NCBI GenBank assembly: GCA_965249175.1
Contig: OZ252227.1
Location: 2,790,001 to 2,854,000 of the forward strand
Source of the DNA: CAZYFH01 sp965249175
GTDB lineage: Bacteria; Acidobacteriota; Vicinamibacteria; Vicinamibacterales; UBA8438
Length of the DNA stretch: 64,000 nucleotides
Reading direction: 5' to 3'
The number at the start of each line of letters is the position of its first letter. Position 1 is the first letter of the stretch. Both the position numbers and the translations under genes were made by a program. This document shows positions 33,982 to 42,813 of the stretch, piece after piece. The notes under the pieces were generated by a model that did no database searches, was not told where the DNA came from, and saw nothing but the letters and a program-made list of their open reading frames with translations.

Positions 33982-35520
33982 CTAGTACGTCTCCAGCAGG
34001 TAGATCGCGAGCGCGCGACGCTGCTCCGGATCCGCGTCGAACGGCGGCATCGGCGTCCGCGGCATGATCAGATACGCCGCCAACTCGTCGATCGTATAGC
34101 GAGTCCCGAGATCGGCGAGCGCGAACGCCGGCGGTTCTCCCGCCGGCGAGTCGGCATGACACGCGAGACAGCCTTCCCTCGCGAGCACACCCGGTCCGGC
34201 CGCCAGCGCCGCGTCGCGCTCCGGCGTGCCCACCGCGCCGGGGTCGTAGCCCGCGCGGCGGGCGCCGGATGGACCGGCGATCGACGTGCTCCCCGCGTCG
34301 CCATACCGGATGCGATACACCGCGCTGCCGTAGTCATCGGACACGTAGATGCTGCCGTCCGGTCCTTCAGCGAGCTCGGTGGGACGGCCGATCGCCACAT
34401 CCTCCGCCAGGAACCCGGTGAGAAAATCGCGCTCCTCGATCGTGCCATCCGGGAGGAAGTGCAGCGAGACGACCCTGTAGCCGTCCTTCGTGGTGCGGTT
34501 CCACGACCCATGGAGGGCCACGAGCGCGGCCGTCCGATGCGCGGGCGAATGGTTATCGTGTCGCAGGAAGACAATGCCGAGCGGCGCGGTGTGGGCGCCG
34601 AATCCGTGGACGGGGGCAGTGGGCGCGGCGCGCGCCTTGAGCGCGGCACCCAGATCCGGATCCGGCACATTCGCGCCGTTGGCGAACGGCCAGCCGTACA
34701 ATCCGCCCGCGACGACCTCATTGAGCTCGCAGGGTGGAAAATCGTCCCCGAGCAAATCGCGTCCATTGTCCGTGGCATACAGCGCGCCCGTGGCCGGCGA
34801 CCAGTCGAACCCGGCGCTGTTGCGCAGGCCAGTCGCGAAGACGTCCACCGCCTCGCCGTCGGGCGTAAAGCGAAGGAGCGCTGCGCGACGTGGGTCATCC
34901 TCGACGCACACGTTGCAGCTGGACCCCACCGCGACGTACAGCAGGCCGTCCGGACCGATACGGATGGTCTTCTTCCAGTGGTTGCCACCGCCAGGCAATC
35001 CATCGATGATGCGCTCGTAGTCGCCGTCGGCACGTCCTGTTCGTGGGTCGAACTCGATCCGGCCCACGCCGTCTTCCTCGCCCACGTACAGGTACCCGCC
35101 TGCGAGGTCCAATCCATTGGGCCGCATCAGGCCGTCGATCAGCACGCGCCGGCCATCGGCCGCCCCGTCGCCGTCACGATCCGACTCGAGGAGGAGGACC
35201 TGCCCATCCCGCGGCGTCGACACGAGCACGTCGCCCGCCACCGTGACCCGCAACGCGCGAGCGTCGGCAATGCCTGTCGCAAACAGCGACACCCCGTAGC
35301 CCTCGGGTGCGACGAGCCGCGTCTCCACCTGCTCAGACGACATCGGCGCCGGGTCCAGCCACGCCGGTAACGCACTGGCTTGCTGAAGCATGCTCTTCCA
35401 CGGCGCGTTCAGCGGAACCGTCCACCACACATACGAGACGAGGAGCACGGGCAGTGCGATCACCAGCGCGACCGCGCCGACGACGATTTTCCTGACCAGC
35501 GACATCTTCTTCATGTTCAT
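33982..35520 (-). CDS. PQQ-type sugar (sorbosone/aldose) dehydrogenase fused to a C-terminal cytochrome c
   Basis: 512 aa from ATG 35520, two bases after the previous stop (coupled translation). An N-terminal membrane anchor (I-V-V-G-A-V-A-L-V-I-A-L-P-V-L-L-V-S-Y-V-W-W) leads to a six-bladed glucose/sorbosone dehydrogenase propeller with D-G-L-L-Y-V-A-V-G-S-S-C-N-V-C, A-L-H-G-S-W-N-R-T and D-G-S-I-Y-V-S-D-D-Y-G blocks, then a C-terminal class I cytochrome c: C-L-A-C-H haem site and a Met ligand in P-R-T-P-M-P-P-F-D. The fused cytochrome would pass electrons directly to the respiratory chain and perhaps serve the neighbouring quinoprotein. The N-terminus again reads M-N-M-N-M-like (M-N-M-K-K-M). 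Confidence 0.88.
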   Translation of the reverse strand: MNMKKMSLVRKIVVGAVALVIALPVLLVSYVWWTVPLNAPWKSMLQQASALPAWLDPAPMSSEQVETRLVAPEGYGVSLFATGIADARALRVTVAGDVLVSTPRDGQVLLLESDRDGDGAADGRRVLIDGLMRPNGLDLAGGYLYVGEEDGVGRIEFDPRTGRADGDYERIIDGLPGGGNHWKKTIRIGPDGLLYVAVGSSCNVCVEDDPRRAALLRFTPDGEAVDVFATGLRNSAGFDWSPATGALYATDNGRDLLGDDFPPCELNEVVAGGLYGWPFANGANVPDPDLGAALKARAAPTAPVHGFGAHTAPLGIVFLRHDNHSPAHRTAALVALHGSWNRTTKDGYRVVSLHFLPDGTIEERDFLTGFLAEDVAIGRPTELAEGPDGSIYVSDDYGSAVYRIRYGDAGSTSIAGPSGARRAGYDPGAVGTPERDAALAAGPGVLAREGCLACHADSPAGEPPAFALADLGTRYTIDELAAYLIMPRTPMPPFDADPEQRRALAIYLLETY

Positions 35521-35522
35521 GT

Positions 35523-36893
35523 TCAAAGACGTGGCACGGTGCGCGTCGCAGCCTCGCTCCCGAAGGTCCGCTCCATCGATCGACGGACGCGCACGATCTC
35601 GACCGACGCATCGAGCGCTACATCGTCCGTCCGCACGACGCATCCCGACGTGACCGGGTGACGCATGCGAACATCGCGGGCGAGGCCGAGCGGGAGCGCG
35701 CCGCCGTCTACCGATGCCTCGGCCGGCATGAGACGACCCCACACCGTATACCCGCCCTCCCCATCCAGGAGGTCCCCGACGGCGAGGTCACGCTTCGCCA
35801 CGGCCACGACGTCGGCCCGCCATCCTCGCGGACATCCGGTGGGCTCGCGGCGCAAAGCTACACTGGCCACCGAGATACCGAGCTCGAGCCCAATCAGGTG
35901 GTAGGGCTTGTACATCGCCGCGTACCAACCGCTGTCGTCGGTCTTCAGGCCATATTCGCCAAAACACCGCCGCACGTAGTCGTCGGGCGCGGCAAACACC
36001 ACATACACCCCCCAACGGAGATCGCGCGGCACGTCCGCACCGTCGCGCGACAGGCTGGAGACGACTTCCACCTGGCCACGCAGCGCGAGCACGCCACCAT
36101 CGCCGTGCGGCCGCAGCACCTCGGGCAACCGATCCACGCCGCACGGGGGAAACTGCAAACCGTCGGGCGCGGCCCACAGGCCGGTCGCGTTGGCGACCGC
36201 CGCCATCTCGATGGCGGACTTGGTGCCGTCGAGAAACGAATTGAACATGCGCGCGTTCATGCCGCCCTCTGCGGCCTGCCCCGATGTGAGGCCGTAATGA
36301 TTCCAGACGGTGTCGGGCGTCGAGGCGTGGTAGGCGGGGAGATACTTCGTGCCTTTGCCCGCGGCTGTCACCTCGAACCCGGCCGCGCGCGCCCAGTCCA
36401 CCATCTCGCAGATGAGTGCCGGCTGGTCGCCGTACGCCAGCGAGTAGACAACGTCGGCGGCCGCCGCCTGCTGCGCCAGCCAGGGACCCACCAACGCATC
36501 GGCCTCGACGTTGACCATCACCACGTGGCACCCGTGCGCGAAGGCCGTCGTGGCATGGTGGACGCCGGCGGCCGGGTCGCCCGTCGCCTCGACGATGACC
36601 TGGAGACCATCGAGCGCGATCAGCCCCGCCGTGTCGTCGGTGACGTGCGTCGTGCGTCGATCCCGTGCGGTCGCCAGATCCGGCGCGGCGATGCGCTCAG
36701 CGGGCCAGCCGACGTTGCCCAGCGCGTCACGCGCGCGCTGCGGATTCAGATCTGCGACGCCGACGACATGCAGCCCGGGTGTGCGCCCGGCCTGGGCGAG
36801 AAACATCGATCCGAACTTGCCTGCGCCGATGAGACCAACCCGAACCGGTCGGTCACGCGACTCCGCCTCATGAAGCAGTAGGTGCAGGTTCAT
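35523..36893 (-). CDS. NAD(P)-dependent oxidoreductase with C-terminal SAF domain (homoserine-dehydrogenase-like, COG4091 type)
   Basis: 456 aa. N-terminal Rossmann fold with V-G-L-I-G-A-G-K-F-G-S-M-F (20-32) and V-G-V-A-D-L-N; the middle resembles homoserine dehydrogenase substrate domains (V-I-V-E-A-T-G-D-P-A-A-G, V-N-V-E-A-D-A-L-V-G); the C-terminal part has the SAF-like beta-clip (A-V-A-K-R-D-L-A-V-G-D-L-L-D-G-E-G-G-Y). COG4091 proteins are cytoplasmic dehydrogenases of hydroxy acids or sugar acids in catabolic clusters. It lies 9 bp after the dioxygenase and directly before the sugar dehydrogenase, which supports a carbohydrate or hydroxy-acid pathway (inference). Confidence 0.85.
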   Translation of the reverse strand: MNLHLLLHEAESRDRPVRVGLIGAGKFGSMFLAQAGRTPGLHVVGVADLNPQRARDALGNVGWPAERIAAPDLATARDRRTTHVTDDTAGLIALDGLQVIVEATGDPAAGVHHATTAFAHGCHVVMVNVEADALVGPWLAQQAAAADVVYSLAYGDQPALICEMVDWARAAGFEVTAAGKGTKYLPAYHASTPDTVWNHYGLTSGQAAEGGMNARMFNSFLDGTKSAIEMAAVANATGLWAAPDGLQFPPCGVDRLPEVLRPHGDGGVLALRGQVEVVSSLSRDGADVPRDLRWGVYVVFAAPDDYVRRCFGEYGLKTDDSGWYAAMYKPYHLIGLELGISVASVALRREPTGCPRGWRADVVAVAKRDLAVGDLLDGEGGYTVWGRLMPAEASVDGGALPLGLARDVRMRHPVTSGCVVRTDDVALDASVEIVRVRRSMERTFGSEAATRTVPRL

Positions 36894-36902
36894 CGGGCGC
36901 GG

Positions 36903-37694
36903 CTACGTGCCCCCGGTGTCGAGCGTTCGCAGGCAGTCGTCGTGCAGTGGTTCGATCGGGGCGAAGTCACGATGCGCGATCCACTCCGGCCGCTTGAACT
37001 GGCGGATGTGGTTGTCGACGTGGCACAGGCTCAGATACACGATCGTGCGGTCGAACGGCGACATGTTCGACGGGCTGCCGTGGACGAGATTGCAGTGAAA
37101 CATCACGATGGAGCCTGCTGGCCCTTTGGGTGAGACCAGCCCGCCCGCATCGACGAGACGCGCGATGGTGTCGTTGTCGATCGTCCAGAGCGGATAGCTC
37201 GTCGTCTGCACGTCGTGGCCGGCTTCGATCACGCCGCCCTTGTGGCTGCGCGATATGAACATCAGCGCGCCATTGAACTCCGTGACGTCCGCGACGAACA
37301 ACGCGATGTTCATGGCGCGCGCCTCCGGCATCAAGTCATCGCGCGACCACGTCCCGTAGTCCTGATGCCATTGCCAGACATCACCATTGAATGCCGCTTT
37401 GGCGTTCACCTTGTACTGATGCATATACACGGATCCACCCAGGATCTGCATCACGGGATTGATGAGGCGTGGGTGGCGTCCGAGGCGGCGAAACCCCTCG
37501 TTGTAGGTGTGGGCGGCGAATGCGGTGCGTGCCGTTGTCCGGTCCTTCTCGCGAACCACTTCTTCACGGTCCAGCGCGAAGACGCGTCGTGCGGCGGCCG
37601 CAAGCGCATCCGTCTCCGTCCGGTCGAAGACCTCGGGGAGATACAACCAGCCCTCCCGGTCGAAGTGAGCAAGCTGTTCGTTCGTCAAGTGCAT
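36903..37694 (-). CDS. phytanoyl-CoA dioxygenase/ectoine-hydroxylase-like Fe(II)/2-oxoglutarate oxygenase
   Basis: 263 aa from ATG 37694, preferred over GTG 37706 because GTGAGG lies about 8 nt upstream. The facial triad is visible: H-x-D in Q-W-H-Q-D-Y-G-T-W and the distal His in N-L-V-H-G-S-P-S-N. The stretch W-H-Q-D-Y-G-T-W-S-R-D-D-L-M-P is close to the ectoine hydroxylase signature, but no ect genes are nearby, so an unidentified hydroxylation at the head of this catabolic run is more likely. Upstream by 24 bp ends a metallo-beta-lactamase-fold gene in the same direction. Confidence 0.88.
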   Translation of the reverse strand: MHLTNEQLAHFDREGWLYLPEVFDRTETDALAAAARRVFALDREEVVREKDRTTARTAFAAHTYNEGFRRLGRHPRLINPVMQILGGSVYMHQYKVNAKAAFNGDVWQWHQDYGTWSRDDLMPEARAMNIALFVADVTEFNGALMFISRSHKGGVIEAGHDVQTTSYPLWTIDNDTIARLVDAGGLVSPKGPAGSIVMFHCNLVHGSPSNMSPFDRTIVYLSLCHVDNHIRQFKRPEWIAHRDFAPIEPLHDDCLRTLDTGGT

Positions 37695-37718
37695 CTCGAG
37701 CCTCACGTCCGTCGCGCT

Positions 37719-38555
37719 TCAGCGTCCGCCGTTCTCCTGTTCCCTCAGCATCTCCTGGAACCGCTCTTCCTGCATGTCGATGTGTGCCAGATACCCCTCG
37801 CGGTCGATGAACGGATTGGGCTCGCCGTCGACCCGGCTCATCGACTGTTCGAGCTTCCGCTCCATGTCGTACCAGAAGCCGTGCGATCCGAGGAAGACAT
37901 CCACGGGCAACGAGCGCGCCTTCGCGAACGTCGCCCGGTAGTCGTCGGCGATCTCCGGATAGTCCGGGTTGTCGACCAGCACGTAGCCCGGGTTCACGCC
38001 GAAGCTGCACACGATTAGCGCCAGATAGGTCTGGTCGTGCTCCTCGACTTCCAGCGCCCAACTCGTGCACCCCTCGGTGTGACCCGCCGTGCGATGCGCC
38101 GTCAGGGTCGTGCCGCCGAGTCTCACCTCGTCGCCGTCGTCGAGAATCCGGTCGATCGGATGCTCCTTGCCCCCCGGACGCATCGCGCGGAGCCGCTCGA
38201 CGTCCTGCCGCATCACCACGACCTCTGCTCCAGTAATCTCCTTGACGAGCGCATCGGCCTCCATATGGTCCCCATGCGCGTGGCTGCCGAGAATGACGGC
38301 GATGTCCGTGAAATCGAAGCCGAGCGTCTCGATGCCGCGACGGATCGACGGCACCGTCTCCTCGAAGTCGCTGTTGATCAGCACGTGCCCGTCGGGCGTC
38401 GTGATGAGGAACGTGCCGAGCTGCTGCGTCCCGACGAAATAGACGTTGTCGATGACGTGATGCGCCGGGAACGGCGCGTTCCAGTCGCGCTGCGCGAGCG
38501 GAACTGCGCTGGCGCACATCGTGACGAAAGCGAGCATGAGCGCGCGTCGGATCAT
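37719..38555 (-). CDS. subclass B3-like metallo-beta-lactamase-fold hydrolase, secreted
   Basis: 278 aa from ATG 38555 (AGGGGA upstream), signal peptide ending V-P-L-A-Q. Zinc ligands can be placed: H-A-H-G-D-H, the His of T-A-G-H-T-E-G and the late His in G-S-H-G-F-W-Y-D. The order and spacing match B3 enzymes (THIN-B, FEZ-1, L1 types). Many environmental B3-like proteins hydrolyse beta-lactams weakly; others are lactonases or have unknown substrates, so resistance activity is possible but not shown. It sits in a catabolic run, not a resistance locus. Confidence 0.87.
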   Translation of the reverse strand: MIRRALMLAFVTMCASAVPLAQRDWNAPFPAHHVIDNVYFVGTQQLGTFLITTPDGHVLINSDFEETVPSIRRGIETLGFDFTDIAVILGSHAHGDHMEADALVKEITGAEVVVMRQDVERLRAMRPGGKEHPIDRILDDGDEVRLGGTTLTAHRTAGHTEGCTSWALEVEEHDQTYLALIVCSFGVNPGYVLVDNPDYPEIADDYRATFAKARSLPVDVFLGSHGFWYDMERKLEQSMSRVDGEPNPFIDREGYLAHIDMQEERFQEMLREQENGGR

Positions 38556-38616
38556 GGCGGATTCCCCTGAACGTCGGACGCGCTGATTATGCCACCGTCG
38601 AGCGGCCACCGGACCG

Positions 38617-39522
38617 TTAGGACCCTGACCTGGCACCCACACCCGCCGCGGCCACGTCCTCCCCCCGAGCGATCTCGAGGATGCCGGTCATGCCGTAGTT
38701 CCCTTCATGACAGGCGAACTCGAACATGGCGCCTTCGGTCTGCGCCATCGCGAGCGACGCGGTCCAGGGCTGCGACCAGGTGTCGGGATCCTCGAAGGTC
38801 ACCGTGTACCGAAGCGTCTCAGCGTCAAGGCGCGTGAAACGCTCGACGAGCCGCGTCGATGCCATCGACCGCCCTCGAAACAGCTGCTGGGCGGTGAAGT
38901 TCGTCGTGTCCACGACCAGCGTGTCGCCCTCCCAGCGCGCACGCGAGTCGCCCATCCATTGGCGCACGTTCGACGGCACGTGTGACCGGTTGTCGAGCGG
39001 CACAATCCGGAACTCGTGAATCATCTCGTGCAGCAGCACGACGTAGCCGGGTGTCTGGAAGAGATGGATGTTCTGGCTGTACGGCCCCCCGAGCCGCGGC
39101 ACGCCGTACGAGAGACAGCGCGCTTGCAAGGGCAGATCCTCCGGTCCGTCGGTGCGCGATGGACGTGGCGTCCGCAGCCACGCCGCGGCTTCCGGCGTAT
39201 ACGGAATGCGCCCGTTCGAGGGGTCGACGATCATCGAGGTGCGGCCGTCCGACAGGCCGCGTTCCCACCAGACCGCACGCCGCGCGCCGACGCCCTCCGC
39301 CGAGCGCGCCTCGGCGTTCACCTCGGCCACCTCCGCGTCGCTCAGGCGCTCCCGCCCCGCGTGCCGCTCCGGTCGCTCGAGCGGGGTCGCCGTTCCGTGG
39401 TTCCAGACGCCGTTGAGGTCGGGTGCACCCCACGCGGTCCGCAGTGGCACCGGCTGGCCGTCGGCGGGCCCCGCAACGAGGACGAGCGCGAGCGCACCTA
39501 GGGCGAGGACGACCGCGACCAT
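38617..39522 (-). CDS. secreted protein of the W-G-x-P-D-L-x-G-W family, copy D
   Basis: 301 aa from ATG 39522, chosen because a signal peptide (V-V-L-A-L-G-A-L-A-L-V-L-V-A-G-P-A-D-G-Q) follows; the frame is open to 39606. Blocks: T-A-W-G-A-P-D-L-N-G-V-W, T-P-L-E-R-P, S-M-I-V-D-P-S-N-G, Q-T-P-G-Y-V-V-L-L-H-E-M-I-H-E-F-R-I-V-P-L-D, W-M-G-D-S-R-A-R-W-E-G-D-T, E-F-A-C-H-E-G-N-Y-G-M. It is the shortest of the four paralogues. It lies between the ECF sigma gene (23 bp upstream) and the beta-lactamase-fold gene, all on the minus strand. Confidence 0.86.
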   Translation of the reverse strand: MVAVVLALGALALVLVAGPADGQPVPLRTAWGAPDLNGVWNHGTATPLERPERHAGRERLSDAEVAEVNAEARSAEGVGARRAVWWERGLSDGRTSMIVDPSNGRIPYTPEAAAWLRTPRPSRTDGPEDLPLQARCLSYGVPRLGGPYSQNIHLFQTPGYVVLLHEMIHEFRIVPLDNRSHVPSNVRQWMGDSRARWEGDTLVVDTTNFTAQQLFRGRSMASTRLVERFTRLDAETLRYTVTFEDPDTWSQPWTASLAMAQTEGAMFEFACHEGNYGMTGILEIARGEDVAAAGVGARSGS

Positions 39523-39545
39523 GCTCGGTCTTTCGCCCGGGCGCG

Positions 39546-40127
39546 TCACAGTGTCGCCGGAGCGCGCGTCATTTCCCGGTGCAGCCACGCTCGCGCACCG
39601 CTCCACAGTCGGTTCACCGTGCGCGGCGAAATCTCGAGAGCCTTGCCGGTCTCCTCGACGCTGAGGCCGCCGAAATAGCGGAGCTTGACCACCGCGGCCA
39701 TGTCGGCGTCGCGCTCTCCGAGACGATCGAGGGCCCAGTCGAGGGCGAGCAACTCGCGCGGATCGGTCGCCGCATCCGCGGCCTCGTCGCCCAGCGTGGT
39801 GCGGTGCAGCTCCCCGCCGTGGCGGACGCGTCGCTTGCGTCTGGCCGCTTCAATAAGGATGCGGCGCATCGCCTCGCTGGCGGCGGCAAAGAAGTGACCC
39901 CGGGAATCCCACCCGACGTCGCCGTCGCCGAGCAGCCGGAGATACGCCTCGTGCACGAGCGCCGTCGGTTGCAGCGTGTGGCCCGGTGGCTCCTTGGCCA
40001 TGCGCGCCTGTGCGAGCCGGGGTAGCTCACCGTAGACGAGCGGGAGGAGCTGGTCGGTGGCTTGGCGATCGCCGTCCCGGATGTTCTCCAGGAGCCTGGT
40101 CACGGCACCCTGGTCGGCGTCGAGCAC
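39546..40127 (-). CDS. ECF sigma factor, TIGR02999-type
   Basis: About 193 aa from GTG 40127 with GGAGG 4 nt upstream; no in-frame ATG fits the family start. Region 2 block L-P-L-V-Y-G-E-L-P-R-L-A-Q-A-R-M and H-T-L-Q-P-T-A-L-V-H-E-A-Y-L-R-L are hallmarks of this ECF subgroup, and region 4 is E-T-G-K-A-L-E-I-S-P-R-T-V-N-R-L-W-S-G-A-R-A-W-L. Members are encoded next to Ser/Thr kinases with TPRs, exactly as here: the kinase starts divergently 50 bp away. The frame extends upstream only as antisense of the kinase gene. Confidence 0.9.
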   Translation of the reverse strand: MLDADQGAVTRLLENIRDGDRQATDQLLPLVYGELPRLAQARMAKEPPGHTLQPTALVHEAYLRLLGDGDVGWDSRGHFFAAASEAMRRILIEAARRKRRVRHGGELHRTTLGDEAADAATDPRELLALDWALDRLGERDADMAAVVKLRYFGGLSVEETGKALEISPRTVNRLWSGARAWLHREMTRAPATL

Positions 40128-40177
40128 ATCGCCTCCGTTGGCCTCGTGGGGTGAATCGCGTATAAGGAACTCTATCA

Positions 40178-42813
40178 ATGGGCGATGCACGCTGGGAAAC
40201 GCTCTGGGCGGTGTTTCACGAAGCGACCGGTCTCGCCGGCGATGCGCGCGGCGCCTATCTGGATAGAGCCTGCGGCGGCGATGCCGGCCTTCGGGACGAC
40301 GTCGACGCGCTGCTCGCGACCGATTCAGGCAGCGGGGCCACTCGACGACGCCCCGGCCCTGGCCCAGCTCGCGGCCGATGTCCTCGACCCCGCGGCGCTC
40401 ATCGGGACCCACGTCGGCCGCTACACGATCGCGTCCGTCATTGGGGAGGGCGGGATGGGCACCGTCTATGCCGCCGAGCAACGCGAGCCGGTCCGCCGCG
40501 TGGTCGCGCTGAAAATTGTCAAGCCGGACATGAACAGCCGTGAGGTGGTCGCGCGCTTCGAATCCGAGCGTCAGGCGCTCGCGCTGATGACCCACCCGGG
40601 CATCGCCGCCGTGCTCGATTGCGGCGCTACCGACGACGGGCGGCCCTTCTTCGCGATGGAGTTGGTGGAGGGCGTGCCGATTACCACGTTCTGCGATCGG
40701 GAGTCGATGTCGATCAGGCAGCGGCTCGAGACGCTTGCGGCGGTCTGCGACGCCGTCCAGCACGCCCACCGCAAGGGGATCATCCATCGCGACCTGAAGC
40801 CCTCGAACGTGCTGGTCGGCAGCGTCGACGGCATGCGGGTCCCCAAGGTCATCGACTTCGGGATCGCCAAGGCGACATCGCAGCCGCTGACCGAGCGAAC
40901 ACTGTATACCGGCTTCGGCCGGCCGCTCGGGACGCCCGAAATACATGAGCCCCGAACAGGCGGCTGGCAGCTCGGACGTCGACACCCAGTCCGACGTCTA
41001 CTCGCTGGGCGTGATGCTCTACGCGCTGCTCTGCGGAGCCCTCCCTTTCGACTTCAGCGGCAAGAGCTATGAGCAGGTGCTGAGCGAAACTACGCGCGGC
41101 GATGCGCCGCCGCCGAGCCGGATGTTCGCCGGCTTGGGAGCGGCGCGCGACGAGATCGCCCGCGCGCGTGGGACCGATCCGGAGACGCTGGGCCGCGCGC
41201 TGAGCGGGGAGCTCGACTGGGTCGCGGTCCGCGCGGTCCAGTCCGATCGCACCCTGCGATACGGCACCGCGACCGACCTCGCCGCCGAGATACGGCGCTT
41301 CCTCGCCGACGAGCCGCTCGACGCCGGGCCACCGAGCGCAAGCTATCGGGTGCGAAAACTCGTGCAGCGCCACCGTCCCGCCGTGGTCGGCACGGCGGCG
41401 GTCGCCGTCAGCCTGCTGGTCGGCATCGTGGTCTCCGTGTGGCTGGCGCTGGTGGCGGCCGGCGACCGGGAGGGGGCAATCCGGGCGCAAGACGAGGCCG
41501 AGGTGGCGCGGGACGAGGCTCGCGTCGAAGCCGAGACCGCCCAGGTCATCAACAACCTGCTGATCGAGACGCTCGGATCCCCCGATCCGGAAAGCGGGAC
41601 GTGGTCGCCGGGCGAGGCGCGCAACGTGAAGGTCCTCGACGTGCTGGCACGGGCCGCGTCGGAGTCGGCAACGACGTTCGCCGATCGACCGCACCTGGAG
41701 GCGTCGGTCCGCGTCGTCGTGGGACGCACCTTCCTGCGCCTCGGTCTGTTCGACGAAGCCGAGGCCGAGCTCCGCTTGGCCGTGACGATCTACACGACCG
41801 CGCTCGGCGAAGGCGACGAGGCGACGCTCGCGGCACAGAACGACTTGGCTGCCACGCTCAGCAGGCAGGGGCGGCGCCCCGAGGCGATCGAGCTGTATCG
41901 GTCCACACTCGAGGGACGGCGGCGGGCGCTCGGCGACGCACACACCGATAGCCTCGCTACGATGGCGAACTTGGCCAACGTCCTCGTGCAGCACGGCCAG
42001 ATCGACGACGCCGAGCCGCTGCTCGAAGGCGTACTGCGGCTGGGGCGAGGGGTCGACAATGCGGACGACGCGAACATCCTCCAGGCGATGACCGGGCTGG
42101 CGTTCATTCGCAACCGGGCAGGTGACTACGCTGGCGCGGCTGAGCTCTACGGCGAAGTCTTGGACGCCCGGACATCCGAGCTCGGCGGCGATCACCCCGC
42201 GACACTGACCGCGATCGGCAACTTGGCCGTGGGGCTGCAACGTGCTGGACGTCTCGCCGAAGCGGCGGAGCGATACGACGACGCGATCGAGCGGATGGGA
42301 CGTGTGCACGGGCCCCGGCACGCCACGACGCTCAACGCGATGAGCAACCTCGGGTCACTCCTGCGTTTGCAAGGCGACCTCACAGGCGCCGCGGAGATGC
42401 TCCGCGGCGTCGCGGTCGCGAACCGGGACACCTTGGGCCCACATCATCCCCAAACGCTGATCAGCGAGAACAATGTCGCACGCATGGTCACCGACCTCGG
42501 CGACCTCGACGCGGCGGCCACGATCTACGACGACCTCCTCACTCGCGCGCGCGGCGTCTATCCGGCGGGGCATGTCAACCTGGCGCTCTTCCAGGGAGGG
42601 TACGGCCTGTTCCTGACGAAATCAAAGCGATACCAAGACGCGGAAGCCGCGCTCGTGGCCGCGCACCGGATGCTGGCCGATGCTGTCGGCCCCGCCCACG
42701 CACAGACCATCAGCCAGGCACGCCGGCTGACGGCGCTGTACGACGCCTGGGGAAAACTCGACAAGGCAGCCGAGTATCGCGCCCTCCTCCCGCCCGACCA
42801 ACCTGAGGAGTGA
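40178..42813 (+). CDS. Ser/Thr protein kinase with membrane segment and TPR repeats, two single-base insertions
   Basis: Three overlapping frames make one protein of about 877 aa. The start is ATG 40178 (AAGGA 9 nt upstream; TATAAG at 40161). Removing one G from 40334-40337 joins T-D-S-G-S-G to P-L-D-D-A-P-A-L-A; removing one A from 40939-40941 joins P-L-G-T-P-E to Y-M-S-P-E-Q. The kinase has I-G-E-G-G-M-G-T-V-Y, V-A-L-K-I-V, I-I-H-R-D-L-K-P-S-N and V-I-D-F-G-I-A, so it is catalytically complete after correction. A membrane helix (V-V-G-T-A-A-V-A-V-S-L-L-V-G-I-V-V-S-V-W) separates it from at least six TPR_12-type repeats. Extracytoplasmic TPRs may sense ligand or partner. Divergent from its likely sigma-factor partner. 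Confidence 0.88.

Noticed and set aside
33481..35370. A 629-codon plus-strand open frame
   Set aside because: It is antisense to the quinoprotein and sugar dehydrogenase genes, with Arg-rich, domain-free translation.
37719..38555. Antibiotic-resistance locus based on the B3-like metallo-hydrolase
   Set aside because: It lies in a catabolic gene run without mobile elements or other resistance genes; B3-like folds in soil bacteria often have other substrates.
40334..40941. Programmed ribosomal frameshifting in the TPR kinase
   Set aside because: No slippery heptamer plus stem-loop is evident, two shifts in one gene would be needed, and identical one-base insertions occur in unrelated genes.
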